DNA of 64,000 bases from Aliitabrizicola sp031408575 (GTDB lineage Bacteria; Pseudomonadota; Alphaproteobacteria; Rhodobacterales; Rhodobacteraceae). The number at the start of each line of letters is the position of its first letter. The first letter of the stretch is position 1. Location of the stretch: assembly GCA_031408575.1 (NCBI GenBank), contig JANNWS010000090.1:5227-69226 (forward strand), read 5' to 3'. The notes beneath the pieces were generated by a model. The model worked only from the letters and a program-made list of their open reading frames with translations, had not been told where the DNA came from and did not search any database. Shown piece after piece: positions 62,960 to 64,000 of this stretch. The translations under genes and the position numbers were made by a program.

Positions 62960-64000
62960 GGTAGTCCTCCGGGTATTGGGTGTTGTCTCGAACACCAGCA
63001 CAGAATGTGCCGGCACCGCAACCGTTGCCTTGGCTGTAACGGGTGTGGCCTCGGGGCGGGACGTATCAAGGATCATCCGCCAGCCCGCCGCCGTGCGGGG
63101 CAGCACCGCATCCCGCGCGGGCCCCGCGTTGAAGATCGCAAAAATCGCTTCAGTCAAAGTGGTTTCCGTTTCCGCCGCACCGCGCAACTCCACCCCAAGA
63201 CAGCGAAATGACGGATCGTGCCAATCCTCGGGCCGGGGCGTCTCGCCATCGGCGCGCCGCCAGATCACATCGGGCAGGCCATCGACGGCGCGGGGCTGGG
63301 AATGCAGGAAACGCCGCTGGCGCAAAACCGGGTGATCGCGCCGCAGCGCCGTCAGCTTTGCGACAAAGGCGGTCAGCGCGGTATCGGCCCCGTCCCATTT
63401 GACCCAGCCCGTTTCATTGTCCTGCGCATATGCGTTGTTGTTGCCGCCCTGACTATTGCCAAGCTCGTCGCCCGCCAGCAGCATCGGTGTGCCTTGCGAC
63501 AACATCAGCGTGGCCAGCAGGTTGCGCTTGCGCAGATCGCGCGCGGCACGCACCGCAGGGTCGGTGGTCGGCCCCTCGATACCAAGGTTGTCAGAGTGGT
63601 TCTCACCATGCCCGTCGCGGTTATCCTCGCCATTCGCAAGGTTGCGCTTGACGGTAAAACTGACCAGATCTTCCAATGTGAAACCATCATGCGCGGTTAG
63701 GAAATTGACCGAACTGGTGGCCGCGCGCGCCGAATGATCGAACCGGTCCGAGGACCCCAGAAGGCGGTTCGCAAGGTCCGGCGTCAGCCCGGCATCGCCG
63801 CGCCAGAACCGCCGCACCCCGTCGCGGTATTTGTCGTTCCATTCCAGAAACGGGTGCGGATAGGCCCCAAGCTGATACCCTCCCGGCCCGATATCCCAGG
63901 GCTCGGCAATCAGCTTGACGCGGTTCAGCACAGGGTCCTGGCGGATCGCGTCGAAAAAGCCGCCGTTCGGGTCGAACCCGCCCGCCTCGCGCCCCAGAAC
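62960..64000 (-). CDS. glgX: Glycogen debranching enzyme GlgX, C-terminal part
   Basis: The 3' portion of a GH13 debranching enzyme; its start lies beyond the right edge. Segments VKLIAEPWDIGPGGYQLG, VNFLTAHDGFTL (catalytic-region HDG) and the GDELGNSQGGNNNAYAQDNE motif are diagnostic of GlgX/isoamylase. The protein should end soon after VPAHSVLVFETT, but there is no stop; the frame continues PNTRRTT into the Met of Pgm. In the +1 frame a TGA overlaps the pgm ATG (ATGA), so a one-base indel may have removed the stop. Confidence 0.9.

Overview
The window is a high-GC stretch of a chromosome from an alphaproteobacterium, most likely Rhodobacterales (Rhodobacteraceae, Roseobacter-like). This rests on the lacI-bgl-glk / aglEFGAK arrangement, the iscR-iscS-sufB-sufCD-sufS operon with an IscR lacking the usual cluster cysteines, a CckA-type hybrid kinase, a GAAC-N7-GAAC SOS box before recA, and family-typical small membrane proteins. 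No phage, insertion sequence or CRISPR array was seen. Genes are dense, with many ATGA overlaps and several TTG starts supported by good ribosome binding sites.

Layout. 1-3.2 kb: large and medium subunits of a form II (CoxL-like) molybdenum hydroxylase. 3.4-13.4 kb: a sugar island with a lacI-bglA-glk operon divergent from aglEFGAK (alpha-glucoside ABC importer plus GH13 glucosidase); two matching LacI-type operators lie in the divergent gap. 13.5-24.8 kb: two tiny genes, a GNAT protein, a TehA/SLAC1-type channel, a methionine-rich cupredoxin, a glutamine amidotransferase, guaB, an RsmB-like RNA methyltransferase, cckA, a sulfotransferase and recA. 24.9-34.6 kb: alaS, typA, membrane proteins, icd and a small HD/hydrolase group. 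34.8-43.0 kb: the iron-sulfur assembly operon, followed by tRNA-Arg(CCG).

43.7-54.0 kb: after a lone response regulator comes a non-phosphorylative deoxysugar pathway: FAH-family hydrolase, SDR, UxaA-family dehydratase, GntR regulator, lactonase-type amidohydrolase and aldo-keto reductase, then an SGNH hydrolase, a FucU-type mutarotase and a ribokinase-like kinase, with rpe nearby. L-fucose is the best-supported substrate. Three copies of one operator (core ACATGYTAGTATG), each on a plausible promoter, link gntR and both arms of the cluster. Upstream of the SGNH gene sits a decayed sugar ABC-transporter ATPase that keeps only its two ends, so an uptake system has been lost here.

54.0-64.0 kb: an MBL-fold hydrolase, rpsB-tsf, a homocysteine methyltransferase-like gene with a candidate attenuator, a type I secretion ABC/adaptor pair, and the tail of a glycogen operon in which glgX runs in frame into pgm without a stop codon.

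Most notable: the GntR operator family with an apparently leaderless regulator gene, the ABC-ATPase remnant, the glgX-pgm in-frame junction, the cysteine-poor IscR, two copies of a double-hairpin intergenic element, and genes of 24, 38 and 44 codons that are easily missed.
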